Positions 42,501-51,480 of a DNA stretch of 64,000 nt are shown piece by piece. A program made the translations under genes and the position numbers. How positions within the stretch are numbered: the stretch's first letter is position 1; the number at the start of each line of letters is the position of its first letter. The notes beneath the pieces are model-generated. The model made no database searches, was not told where the DNA came from, and saw only the letters and a list, made by a program, of their open reading frames with translations. Source of the DNA: Atriophallophorus winterbourni (Eukaryota > Platyhelminthes > Trematoda > Plagiorchiida > Microphallidae); the NCBI GenBank assembly GCA_013407085.1, contig JACCGJ010005682.1, forward strand, positions 1-64,000, given 5' to 3'.

Positions 42501-45000
42501 ACACTTAATACGGGAATCGTAAAAGTTGACCGGAAAACCGGAGTTATTACACCAATCTACAAAGGTGGCAGCCATTCGGATACGACTAATTACCGCCCAG
42601 TGACGCTCATTTAAGTGGTTTCTAAAATATTGGAACGCTAGGTGTGTCTAAGTCTTATTAGACACCTCGAGAGCCATGAAATTGTTTCTCAGACACAACA
42701 TGGATTTAGAAAAACACGCTCAGGCTTGTCTAACTTTCTCACGACTTCAAACGACTGAAGAATAGCACTAGACGAAGGGAGTTCCGTACATGCTTGTTAC
42801 TTGGATATTTCTAAAGCTTTTGATCCAGTCGATCACTTCTCACTGCTTCAGAAGATGCAGGATGTTGGCGTCACTGGATATCTACTAACATGGTTAGCAA
42901 TTTACCCGTCTGAACGCAAAGCGAAGGTCAGAATAGATGGCGAAATCTCCCTAACTATTAAAGCAACGAGCGGTGCTACAAGGTTCAGTACTCAATCCAA
43001 TACTGTTCTTAATATTTATGAATGATCTACCGAAACTGGTACGATGTAAACTTGTTCTTTTTGCCGACGATGTCGAAATTTGGACGAAGGTCAACTATGT
43101 TGTAGATTGCCCAGTTTTACAAGCTGACTTAAATAAGCTGCACCAGTGGACAATTAAATACAAGTTGCCCTTTAACTTGTGCAAGTGCCAAATGTTGTAA
43201 GTTGAGAAACCCTTCCCTTTCTCATACATACTTGGCAGTCACAGGTTTGAGTGTGAGTATATCACATAAAGATCTCAGTATCTTGGTGTGTGGAAATTTG
43301 AAAAACAATCTGCAGTGCAAGGTCGTATACAAACGTGCACGCAGCGTACTCGGCTTACTCAGACGAATTTTTGGACGTTTCCCACCGCATCCATTGTCAA
43401 CTATACTCAATACCTAGATACATCCAGTTGTGGACTATAGATTACAAGCTTGGACGGAAAAAGACATCACTTCGCGAAAGGATTTATCATAAAGCAACCA
43501 AAATGGTTGCTGGATTGCATAATCTACCCTTTGAGCAGCTACTGACTAGACTTGGATTGTTCACCCTCTAGCGCAGACGCATCCAAGCTGAACAAATCAT
43601 GACATACCGAATAATCCATGCGAGGTCCTAACCACTCAGACCCCTTTTTACAATTGGTTCCAATCTTCCCATCCGCAGTCACAACCTGACTCTTCAAATC
43701 GCACATTCCTGATTAAACTTTTACGCTTTTTGAGTAACAGCTTACCGCCGGAAATGGTTTCCTCATCAACCGAAATGATATTCAAGCAAACGTTACGATC
43801 TTTATATGTTGAATAATACTGTGTTGGTCCCAGTTTACCGAAATCCCATAGTGATTACTTCTTACACACAAACTTGGAAAAATAAATTTCACAAACATGT
43901 AGTTTCAGTAGAAATGTCCTCCCTCCATGTCACAATTGGAATAACTTTTGCTCCTCCTTTGAAGCCCATAGACGCAAACATTAAAGTAATGATTTGTTTA
44001 CCTTTCATAAATATATCCTATGGTATTGTACAGCTATTTGCTTTTTTCACCATAAATCTTGAATTTTGAATCTAGCAAAGTGATTCGTATTATTCCCAGC
44101 AGATAAAATATTATTCATCACACTTCTCATAGGTTGATAAAGCCATGGTTGCCAAGCCATTGATTTCAGGTCGATTTTGGTCTCCTCCACGAAATTCGCT
44201 TGGCTTGAATTTGTGTTCGTTTGATCATAATAAAGAAATGAATTGCTTTGTGCGTGAAAGTACAAGTTTGCGATACTATGCTAACTCAACCCACTCGAGA
44301 ACACAAAGGAACTAACTACAACACGTAGGAATTCAAAACGTGTACCGACGACCCGTTAGGAAATATGCGTAGCAAATCTGATCGTTTTGTACATCATCTG
44401 ATTGTGTTGGCCTTCAATAGGTTGCTTTACTGGAAGAACTTAAAGGGTCCGCAGCATTGTTTGTTTGCGTAAACTAGCCGACCTGAGAGGAACAAACTCT
44501 ATGAACAGGTTGTTTTCGTTTGGTGTGTGTTTTCAATGGAGTTAGCTATGCATGCTCATTTGCTGAGCAGCCAATTTATTTTTATCAAATATTACTAGTA
44601 ATAATGTTAATAGCAGTGAATGTATCAACTTTGAATCGGTAACGAATGGAGGATTATGTATTGTATGAATCGCATCAACGTTTACACTTACACGTCCGAT
44701 TAGTTTACCGGCTGGTGCATTCTCATCGGCAACCAGTTGTTGGGGATTAACTTCGAATTCTGGTGGCTCATCATTCACATCGATGACATTCACAATCAGC
44801 TGAGCTTGCGCGTTAAATTCCCCGTCGCTTGCTTTCACTTGAATTAGATGGGTGCTCTTGAGTTCAAAATCGAGAAAACCACTGAGGCGAACATTGCCAT
44901 CTAGATCAACTTGGAAGGTGGAATCTAGTTGAGTGTGTTCCGATGGCATCGCCAATGAATAAGACAGGTTGGATGATTTGTCCGGGTCATGCGCCACCAG
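30351..45000 (-). CDS. Delta-protocadherin-like cell-adhesion receptor, 3' part of gene (nine exons)
   Basis: A calcium-dependent cell-adhesion receptor of the plasma membrane, probably used in nervous or tissue patterning as in other animals (inferred from family). Joined exons, minus strand: 45,000-44,692; 41,684-41,313; 40,221-40,078; 37,076-36,699; 36,015-35,874; 35,682-35,288; 35,203-34,400; 33,416-33,233; 30,529-30,351. All phases agree (2,907 nt, 968 residues). Layout: residues 1-90 end of one cadherin repeat; four further repeats to about 600, with linkers DVNDEPPEF, DENDHPPVF, DTNDHPPLF and DVNDHAPAF and LDRE motifs; transmembrane helix about 624-649; cytoplasmic tail about 650-968 with HSDSGKGTSE, like the CM2 region of delta-protocadherins. 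The 5' exons are not in the window. The last exon is the least certain. Confidence 0.9.
30708..30967. repeat. Inverted pair of short repeats (subfamily 1), long hairpin
   Basis: Left arm 30,708-30,828 runs from TATACTTGAATGCCACTG to GGATGAGCAAAGTAAT. Right arm 30,848-30,967 is its reverse complement with roughly one mismatch in ten, separated by about 20 bases. Both keep the hairpins (GGTTCGT..ACGAAC and AGAATCACAT.GTGATTC). The ribozyme half of each unit is missing. It lies in the last intron of the protocadherin gene, so its RNA could fold into a stem of about 120 bp. Confidence 0.85.
30968..33232 (-). other. Protocadherin intron, unannotated part
   Basis: AT-rich intron sequence between exons H and I. 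No further exon, RNA gene or recognised repeat was found here. Confidence 0.5.
33233..33416 (-). CDS. Protocadherin exon H (cytoplasmic, DSGKG motif)
   Basis: Acceptor GCAATTCCAAG/ATGATC, donor ACCA/GTAAGT; phase 0 in, phase 1 out. Reads MINLSDRQTGVHILMQEYQD, then LEENHSDSGKGTSENEE. DSGKG followed by acidic and serine residues resembles the CM2 motif of vertebrate delta-protocadherin tails (family knowledge). Confidence 0.82.
33417..34399 (-). other. Protocadherin intron (G to H)
   Basis: 983 bases, GT-AG, with no recognised repeat. It contains the alternative stop at 34,376 discussed under exon G. Confidence 0.6.
34400..35203 (-). CDS. Protocadherin exon G (transmembrane helix and cytoplasmic tail)
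   Basis: 268 codons from phase 0. VLVVYVEDRPAM stands where a DxNDxxP linker is expected, so the last repeat lacks the final calcium motif. The transmembrane helix is NVLIITILASISGLLAVVLI with VATVCVV, followed by KSPNTRRCCQR on the inner side. The tail is rich in Ser, Pro and His. Donor CCA/GTAAGT at 34,399. Reading through this donor would give a short end VSLTDHN and a stop at 34,376, a possible shorter isoform. Confidence 0.92.
35204..35287 (-). other. 84-bp intron, in frame and without stop
   Basis: GTAAGC...ATATCAG, exactly 28 codons long and open, so exons F and G appear as one ORF in a simple translation. Removing it joins ESKSDNK to VLVVYVEDRP, which restores a normal cadherin strand. 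Keeping it would insert a basic stretch (KKTKYNLLRFTYKRMY) that does not resemble the family. Confidence 0.75.
35288..35682 (-). CDS. Protocadherin exon F (membrane-proximal repeat)
   Basis: Acceptor CATCGTTTTCAG/AATTCA, phase 1 in, phase 0 out at AAA/GTAAGC. Contains VHEKPGFLVTTLHAKDSD, VGRNGRVTYGLE and LFEISATDDGYPES. The repeat has a long insert near its start (EFPSTMLYDQPVQ). Confidence 0.9.
35874..36015 (-). CDS. Protocadherin exon E
   Basis: 142 nt, not obvious as a long ORF. Acceptor CTTCTACGCAG/GAACAA, donor CCCA/GTGAGT; phase 0 in, phase 1 out. Reads EQYDLVITAQDSS, then ITIRILDVNDHAPAF, completing the repeat opened in exon D. Confidence 0.92.
36016..36698 (-). other. Protocadherin intron (D to E)
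   Basis: 683 bases bounded by GTGTGT and CTACGCAG; nothing else recognised. The 191-base intron between exons E and F (35,683-35,873) is likewise empty. Confidence 0.6.
36699..37076 (-). CDS. Protocadherin exon D
   Basis: Acceptor TTTTGCTTAG/GTGACA, donor AAG/GTGTGT (a GT site weaker than the others); 126 codons, phase 0 to 0. VTIFATDQGQPRLSSSA and VLDTNDHPPLF finish one repeat. VYAEDKDVDLNGKVTYALF and VELDREEK belong to the next. Confidence 0.92.
37665..37815 (+). repeat. Short repeat, subfamily 1, with tRNA-like head
   Basis: Begins with GCTAGCTCATCGGGTAGATG, whose TAGCTCATCGG fits the Pol III A-box pattern TRGYNNANNNG. About 50 bases later GAGCATTTGACCCG is a weak B-box candidate. It then follows the subfamily 1 sequence: AATCACTTTTGTGATT hairpin, GGTTCCT-TGT-AGGAATCC and CAGTGACAT. 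It lies in the intron between exons C and D. Confidence 0.6.
38180..38345 (-). repeat. Short hammerhead repeat, subfamily 1, partial
   Basis: Contains ATGCCACTGTTATATAGG, the hairpin GGTTCTT-ACA-AAGAACC, AGAATCACAAAGTGATTC and GGTCAAGCGCTCGAGGCGC, then decays before the ribozyme core. Intronic (C to D). Confidence 0.75.
39490..39545 (-). repeat. Short hammerhead repeat, subfamily 2, decayed core
   Basis: On the minus strand TCTCTACCTGATGA is intact, but box 2 reads GAGTTT where GAAAC is expected, and stem I is lost. Intronic. Confidence 0.5.
39825..40012 (+). repeat. Short hammerhead repeat, subfamily 2, near-intact ribozyme
   Basis: The ribozyme region is 39,836-39,877: CCCTAC and GTGGGG pair as stem I, stem II is GTGC-AAACA-GCAC and GAAAC is intact. 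The first core base is changed (ATGATGA for CTGATGA), which removes the general-chemistry-critical C3 and should abolish cleavage. Downstream is the hairpin GGTTGGT-CGT-ACCAACC (39,972-39,988) and CAACAGTGG. Intronic (C to D). Confidence 0.75.
40078..40221 (-). CDS. Protocadherin exon C
   Basis: Acceptor TTCACACTTCAG/GTTAAC, donor CAG/GTAAGG; 48 codons, phase 0 to 0. VNASDADDGINAEI holds the calcium-binding DADDG.N motif, and VVLDREV the LDRE motif. Confidence 0.93.
40222..41312 (-). other. Protocadherin intron (B to C)
   Basis: 1,091 bases. Plus-strand ORF 40,924-41,214 has no recognised motif. No repeat shared with the rest of the window was seen. Confidence 0.55.
41313..41684 (-). CDS. 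Protocadherin exon B
   Basis: Acceptor TATTCCCTCAG/ATTCGC, donor CAA/GTAAGG; phase 0 to 0, 124 codons. Continues the repeat as IRIKDPDSATVNGEV, has RFMLDRESS and ends TIRDENDHPPVFS, then MKENNQLGDKVLQ. Joining it to exon A gives an uninterrupted cadherin repeat, which supports both splice sites. Confidence 0.93.
42060..43830 (+). mobile_element. CR1-like LINE copy, antisense in protocadherin intron
   Basis: Reverse transcriptase of a CR1-like LINE with many stops. In order: VNNTSKVKPGGF near 42,180; HRRRSNVNKSTGENAITPAI near 42,390 (finger motif K..G.D.I); DISKAFDPVDHF near 42,805 (catalytic D of motif A); VLQGSVLNPILFLIFMNDLP near 42,975; VLFADDVEIW near 43,055 (catalytic FADD); then LGLLRRIFGRFPPHPLS, IYHKATKMVAGLHNLPFEQL and FKQTLRSLY near 43,790. 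The 5' end is unclear. It is inserted opposite to the host gene in the intron between exons A and B, where antisense LINEs disturb splicing least. Confidence 0.85.
43831..44691 (-). other. Protocadherin intron (A to B), remainder
   Basis: No recognised feature. A 72-codon minus ORF at 44,047-44,265 was considered as an exon and set aside because exons A and B join perfectly without it. Confidence 0.55.
44692..45000 (-). CDS. Protocadherin exon A (end of a cadherin repeat)
   Basis: Acceptor CATATTTTCAG just above 45,000 and donor CGT/GTAAGT at 44,691. Phase 0 at both ends, 103 codons. Starts in mid-repeat with LVAHDPDKS (a calcium-binding DPD) and carries VNVIDVNDEPPEF, then ADENAPAGKLIGR, the start of the next repeat. 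Upstream coding sequence must exist, but no matching exon was recognised between 45,001 and 64,000. Confidence 0.93.
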
Positions 45001-45680
45001 CTGAAAATATGTTTGTAAATATAAATTTTATTAAAGTGTTTACTTAAATAATTTCAGTAGCATAAACGACTTTAGAGATAACAGTCGGGAGCGTGAGGGA
45101 ACGTATGTGATTGACACAGAATCGTAATGCAAATACGGTGGCCTTTATTTTAGATTAGCTTATAATGTTTAAGCTTAAATTCTGATACGCTTACAGAATA
45201 ATGGTTTCTGAGATGCACCTCGTATGTGTTTGCAATCAAGGTGTGCAGTTTGGGTTACGTTGTTAAGAGATGGTATTGCGGTGATAAAATTTACATATTT
45301 TAGTCTCTGCTAAACTGCTCTTGAATATTTTCTACATAAAACTAACAGTTTCGGGTCTATCAAAAACCTTTCATAATACAAATTTATTGTCATTAACAAT
45401 CTGGTACACTAGGAATCGCCCAATTATGTTTATTTTGCACACATTAGCCTAGCATACTGAACGCATTGCCATGCTCAGGATTTTTTACCTGAAATTTCTA
45501 TCCAGATTACGCGTTATTTCATCAATTTATTTCCGGAAATTTCTCGTTCTACTTTGAGTCTAGGGTTGTTTCCATTATTGGCACTTGTTAAGGTAATACT
45601 GCAAACTTTTGAGCAGAATAGACAAGGCAAGTTGAGTACACTTCCTAATTATGAGTCGCGACAACTCTAACTAGTACTAC
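45001..45680. other. Upstream intron of protocadherin gene, nothing recognised
   Basis: No cadherin-type exon on the minus strand and no repeat identified. Confidence 0.5.
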
Positions 45681-45684
45681 AATC

Positions 45685-45860
45685 AGTGTTTGCATGCATT
45701 TCCATCACACACACACACACCCCACGACCGGTTTCGTACAGTTTGCACGCATCAAGTAGGGAAAGTACACTCAGGATCCGCATGCATTGTGTTTGGGCGC
45801 AGGTGATTGAACAGGTTGGTCGTACCAACCTCATCCAACAGTGGCTCACAAGCTTTCACT
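45685..45860 (-). repeat. Short hammerhead repeat, subfamily 2, decayed core
   Basis: Contains TTGCATGCATTTCCATC, a short (CA)n, CCCCACGACCGGTTTCGTAC (ribozyme minus strand: GAAACCGGTCGTGGGG), and the hairpin GGTTGGT-CGT-ACCAACC (45,814-45,830). Box 1 reads TTGATGC for CTGATGA, so it is inactive. Confidence 0.8.
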
Positions 45861-48800
45861 TGCACTTGTGTTCGTTCGTGGGATCACCGCGCCATGGCAT
45901 GTTTCAGTATGAAGCAGGTGTACACATGCACGAGCCGATAAAGCTGGTTTGCGCCGCCGGAACACAGCAGGAAACTGTCCATCACTGGAAGCTGCATCAT
46001 CTAAATTAAACAGATCGCGCAAGCATGCTACATTCATATGGAATTAGAAACAGAAAACGCGTGAGGCGAAATCCAAACGCTATTCATGCGATAATTATCG
46101 CGTGTACAGCTGTGTATGGGATATGTGTAGGGATATAATGAATATTTAGCTTTATTCCATGGATCAGTTTGAACTCAATACAGGTTTCTCGGTACAGAAT
46201 TTGTAATACAAAAGAGAAGGAAATATATTTCAATAATTCATTTTCGATTTAACCGTAAATGTATGGGTAAAATTTAAAATTTGCCGCGCCAACAATGAAT
46301 TATTTATGCACTTTGAAGATTTCAGTTGTCCGGTTTAGTGATATCACCATATGCTTAGCTGTATACATGACGTTTAAATCCTTCAATAAAATCTTTCAGT
46401 CGATTTAGTGGCTTCCATTTCTATCACTTAACTGTGTTAGATAAAAGTTTATCGAACAGTCCTGTTATGTTTGTCATCCAGAGTTAAGTAATTATAGCCG
46501 AGGCGAAGAATCTCATTCCCAAGTGATAATCGCCTCAACACTTAATCTCAAACGGTCAACGGTCAGGCACTTATGCTATAGCAATCGGGTGATTGTCGCA
46601 TGAACAGATAAGCAGTTGAAGCGATTGTGTTAATTATAGACGTGGTTGAGCAGCCACACATACACACACACACTAAGAGAAGACAATCAAAAATGCTCAA
46701 TAACATGAGCTTCAAACAAATATGCTTTTATGTAAACCTATCCATGTAATCATGTTCGTTAAAGCTTTTGGTATGTCACATACGTAGAACAGGAACTCGT
46801 CTAGTGTAATCCTGTTAAAATGTTTAAATGACATTCCATGGACTGAGAGCTGATTAGCTTCAAGAAAAATTCCCATCATTCTAATCGTTGAACATTCCTT
46901 AGGCGCGATTACTGCGCATTCAGTAGGTGAGTAATTCGCTTCCAACCTGCCACTGAAATATCACCTGTCCGAAAGCTTCGGGTGTTTAATTGAGCTATTC
47001 AGATTAAGCATATGGTTAACGCGATCCAAAAGGATGGAAGTAAATTACAAACTATGATAAATTTACAGGTGATCTACTTGGAATATTTTCGTCTGCAACC
47101 CATTGGTGTTAAACTGCCTTCACGCAACGTGAATAATACCAGGACTTTTATGTGGATTGTATGTGAGGTAATGAGACCAAAAACAAAATACTGTAGATAT
47201 GTAGTTTCGAAACGAGCGAATAGTCATCGCTGTAAGTCTTGTATACAAACAGATGAAACTAGTGCAATTAAATTGGTGTTGTCATTGTAATAAACGTAGC
47301 TCGGGGAGAGACGAAATCCAGTGCTTGGTAGGCCAGTGGGTATACGTTTGATTGCTCCATCTCGGAAGGCAATGCCGATAGTGTATCGGCTAGTGAGAGT
47401 GTATACTATTGTTGTTGATCACAGCTCACTCACTTACACACTCAATTTGTATTCGTCAAACGCAAACGAGTTGGTGGCACTGCTAACGGTTTAACTAAGC
47501 TTTCCGGACATAAGAGAAATTTTCTTGGTCGATCTTAAAAGCATGCATCTGAATCGGGCTGAAGTTATTTCGATATGGATTGCAGTGGACAAAATGTACA
47601 CTCAATGTTCAGGATAAAGTAAACCATGGTGACTTTTAACGAAATGTACTAATTAGCGAACGATCTGTACAAAATTTTGGTATGGAACTCAATTCCAACG
47701 GGGATGTAAAATAGCTGGATACATACTGTCTCAATGTAAAGATCATGCTGTCGAATATTATCATAATTGTTTAGAAACTAATGGGTTGCTTAAAGGCTCT
47801 TGAATGCGGGCGGTACGAACCTGGGTTTAGATGTTTCTTTGTATATTTGAGAAAGCGTCTATTCCATTCTTATAAGACCACTGAAGCCATAAATACAGTG
47901 TTTATCCCCTGCGTTGCACCGTTGACATAATTCCACTTAATGGAACGATGCTAGGCCGTTGCAGTTTAGCGTTCGTTTTAAATCTGCTTACCGTGGGCAA
48001 GCACTATTCTCATGTATGAAAATACACAAGGATTTGAAGCTCTACATTAAGAGACGCGGTCATTATTACACCAACGGGCTTCCTAGCCAATCCGTAAACA
48101 AGCCTATTTCGTGGGTCAACAGTGTGTTCGAGAACATTGCATTTTTCTCGAATTCATCAGACTAAAATTCGAATTTTTGTTTACTATTCTTTCATTTTCG
48201 TTTATAAATTTTCAATCTCATTGACTGAAGTGCGTTCAGCTGGCCAGGATGAAAATTATTCAAGCTAGTCCCACGGAGCTTGTTTAATGCCTTGCCAGCT
48301 GAGCCAATCATATCTCCGCTTTTCTTATGGAAATCTGACCAATCATTTTCAAGTAAATATCAACGCATTCGGCTTTGGGGGGTGGTATCCCGCGCCGTCG
48401 CACACAGCCCTCGGTCATTAGACATCAGTGACGGCCTGTCTACTTCACTCGAATTCTACCTCGACACTACACCTAGTAGGCTTCAGACCAACAAAGGTTT
48501 TACGTGCTAGAATGAATAAACGAGCAGTCGGCTGGCTGGTCAGTGTGCTTGTGTGTGTGTAAAGGCGATTCCCCACTCTGTTTGTGTGATATTGACAAAA
48601 AAACGTTAGACGATGGGAAAGCAGATGGGGTTTATAGATTGACAAAACCCTCCATCATCTCACTTGTAAATTTGAAATATTACATAACACATGCATAAAA
48701 TTGGATCAATCCCATCATACGAAGGGATATTGATAATATTCCAAATAAAAAAACAACAGCCCAGCAGAGTCTAGAGAGTGAACTCTTATCACCTGTAACG

Positions 48801-49180
48801 CTTCATACTAATAAACCGCAGGTGAACTCCTGTCGTTTAGACCCGGATGTTCTGATCAATGCAAAAAGTTAGATCTCATTGAAATCTAATTGAAATGTAT
48901 TTACAGGCTATGTGCACAACAGAGCATTGATATGATAGCGTTAGATTTAAAATACCGGAAAGGATATCCTCAGTTCTAATGATGTCTTTTGCTCATAAAA
49001 ATGAGAATTTTTAGTAATATTACAGCCGTTTCTTTATTTTACAATGTTTCAGATGTTATCGATTAATGATGGTGAATAGAGGTATGTACGTATATAGACC
49101 TATATGTATACATGAGTGTATATGAAGTGAGCTTTGAACTGAGTGGTTCTCACTGCAGCAAAATGCAAAAAAATGAAATA
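45861..49180. other. No recognised gene
   Basis: Short unsupported ORFs only. It presumably lies within or upstream of the protocadherin gene; no cadherin motif was found on the minus strand. Confidence 0.5.
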
Positions 49181-49189
49181 TCCGTTCCA

Positions 49190-49290
49190 AGCGCATGCTG
49201 TTCTTGATCTCACTGTCACTGCCTGATGAATGCGATCAACACGAAACCGGTGATGAGGTCTGTGTGATGGAATTGCATGCAGATGTGATA
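49190..49290 (+). repeat. Short hammerhead repeat, subfamily 2, decayed
   Basis: CTGATGA at 49,223 and GAAACCGGT near 49,243 are intact, but stem II (ATGC against ACAC) and stem I no longer pair. Followed by TGTGTGATGGAATTGCATGC. Confidence 0.65.
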
Positions 49291-49955
49291 TCGCTTCATT
49301 ATGGAAGTACGTGGGGTTTCAAAGAAGTTGGATTTTGTTTCCCAACAATTTGCACGAAATCCCATCCAATTCGCCGGTATAAACAGCAACATTTTCAACG
49401 TTTCGAACTGGTAATGCTTGAAAAAAATGTTGCCGTTGTTAAGAAACCATCTTTATGAAGTCGGTGCTATGGTCGTATTAATATTTTTCCACATAAAACC
49501 GAGAAAATTTTAACAAAATTTTCTACAAGAAAAAGTGTCATATCCCAAGGAGAATTTTTACAACAGACTGTGTAATCTCTGGGTAGCCTCTGTGGTTTTT
49601 ATTTCGAAATGGTCATGTCAATACTGGGTCAACCGAACAGTATTCACAATCGAGGCAGAAATAAATGTGCACTTCAGCGTTGCGTTTCATTCATACAAAC
49701 CGAAGTAGAACTCGCTGGAGAATTTTCCCATTATCAAACGCAGTAGCTGGCTGTCTATGTTCCAAAGTAATTTAGCATTCGCTTCAATACATAAAATAGT
49801 CAATCGTTTGTTTTTTGTTTATTAAAGAAAATTTAGTAAACGGGGATAATTTTGTTTCTACCAATGTGTTTCCCCATATTCGCGTTTGTAATAGATGATC
49901 ATATGTTTAAACAGGCTCGAGTGTGTCAAAGTTATCCAACACTATTAAACAAGGT

Positions 49956-50350
49956 TATACTTGAATGCCACTGTTACATAGGGTTCTAACAACGAACCAC
50001 GATGTTCAAATACAGAACCACATGGTGATTCTTGGTCAAGCATTCAAGGCGCTTATGGATGACCAAAGTGATGTGTTTCTCACATCCCCATCCCTAACAC
50101 ACCACTACCGGTTTCTTGCTGTTTGGCGTCCTCAGGTGGAGATAGTAAGATTAGGTTAAGTGAGCCTTGAAACAGTGGTAAAGTGGTAAACAAAGTTATA
50201 CTTGAATGCCACTGTTACATAGGGTTCGAACAACGAACCACGATGTTCACGATGGTGATTCTTGGTCAAGCACTCAAAGCGCTTATGGATGACAAAAGTG
50301 AGCTTTGAAACAGCCATAAACCGGTAGTGTATTTTGCACTCATCAGGTAG
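49956..50350 (-). repeat. Short hammerhead repeat, subfamily 1, tandem (period 241 bp)
   Basis: TATACTTGAATGCCACTG occurs at 49,956 and 50,197, a period of 241 bases, as at 22,565-22,935 in the opposite orientation. The first unit is complete. Its minus-strand ribozyme (50,102-50,139) has CCAC/GTGG stem I, CTGAGGA (allowed, since position 7 is free), GAAA, and ACCGGT followed by A (cleavage triplet GTA). Stem II is weak (C/A at the first pair). The second unit is shortened. Confidence 0.85.
50102..50139 (-). ncRNA. Hammerhead ribozyme candidate, subfamily 1
   Basis: Core CTGAGGA (50,029 positions from the unit start are not needed; it lies at 50,129-50,135) and GAAA are consensus. ACCGGTA supplies the U and H of the cleavage site between 50,106 and 50,105, and stem I pairs CCAC with GTGG. 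The stem II pair next to the core is C/A and only about two further pairs form, so activity is doubtful. Confidence 0.5.
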
Positions 50351-50989
50351 GACGGTACGATCGGGGGTCACATGTGTGATTATATGTGATCGAAGAGGTT
50401 GATCGCCATAGCTTTATCCAACTGCCGCTTCAAAGTTCCAACTCGTTATAGCATTCCTCCGCTGTTTCAAAGTAGATGCGTGAAAGTACACATGTTATAT
50501 TCTTAGCCATATCCACATGTATGTTTACACGAACGGTTTATCAGCCTTGTCCAACACTGGCTTCAATTTGCTTTTTATCACAAAAGATGGTTTTACAATT
50601 TTGATGAATAGTCAGCGGAGTGAATTTTTCTAGGGCGTCAAATAAAATATAACGATACGTGATATTTTTGCAGCATTTTTATTGCAGCTGACTAACCTAT
50701 TAGTCACTGTCTATAGGAACATCATCCCCCGGAAAGCAAGTTGTATTTTTTTTGTTAAATACTAACAACACTACATAAGAATCGTTAGACCATTAATCTT
50801 CAAATGACGTGTTTTTTTATCTAACTACTGGTTCTAATTGTAAATGGATTTATAACCACAACGCAAGTGAACGCATTCAGCTGTATCCAAGGTGTTTGCT
50901 TCGCCAGCATATCATAACGTTCACACACGCGACGTTCAGACGAGGTATCGAATCAAACGCCACCGCAGTCAGAAGAAATCAAGGTTTAA

Positions 50990-51480
50990 CACAAGAAATA
51001 ATTCAAAGCTCCATGGTTCTTACAACGAATCACGTTTTTCAAATTCAGAATCAAAGTAATTCCCGGGGAAGCGCCTAAAACGTTCATAAGCGACCAGTGA
51101 ATATTCATCCACCCTTGTAGTTGGCTCCTCAACTGTTTTTTGTCAATAGATAGCAAGATTATAAGTTAGATTCAGTGAACATTGAAACATTGTATATATG
51201 GTCATCCCGGTTTAACAGCAAACCGTTGAATGACCAATCCACACAGTAGATCGAAGTCAACTGATCAAGTGAATGGAAATAAACCATAACGATATAACCA
51301 TAGCACTTGGGCACCACAACCGGTTTCTCTCGGTTGAGTGACCTCAGCTAGCTTTGAGTATATGTGGTAAGACCATTGTTAAACATGGTCAATTTTAAGG
51401 ACATTCTAAAACTATGCTTACTCTGTTCTACTAGTGACGGCAAACCACCCTAAGCCCTGGGAGGATTATGCGTCATGGGA
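50990..51480. repeat. Decayed short-repeat copies
   Basis: Three recognisable scraps: GGTTCTTACAACGAATCACG near 51,016 (subfamily 1 hairpin); CACCACAACCGGTTTCTCTC near 51,314, followed by GACCTCAGCTAG (ribozyme minus strand, box 1 damaged); and TACTAGTGACGGCAAACCAC near 51,430. Confidence 0.5.

Noticed and set aside
44047..44265. 72-codon minus-strand ORF considered as another protocadherin exon
   Set aside because: Exons A and B join in phase and complete a normal cadherin repeat without it; no cadherin motif inside.
49190..49290. CTGATGA and GAAACCGGT close together, first read as an active hammerhead
   Set aside because: Stems I and II do not pair; kept only as a decayed repeat.
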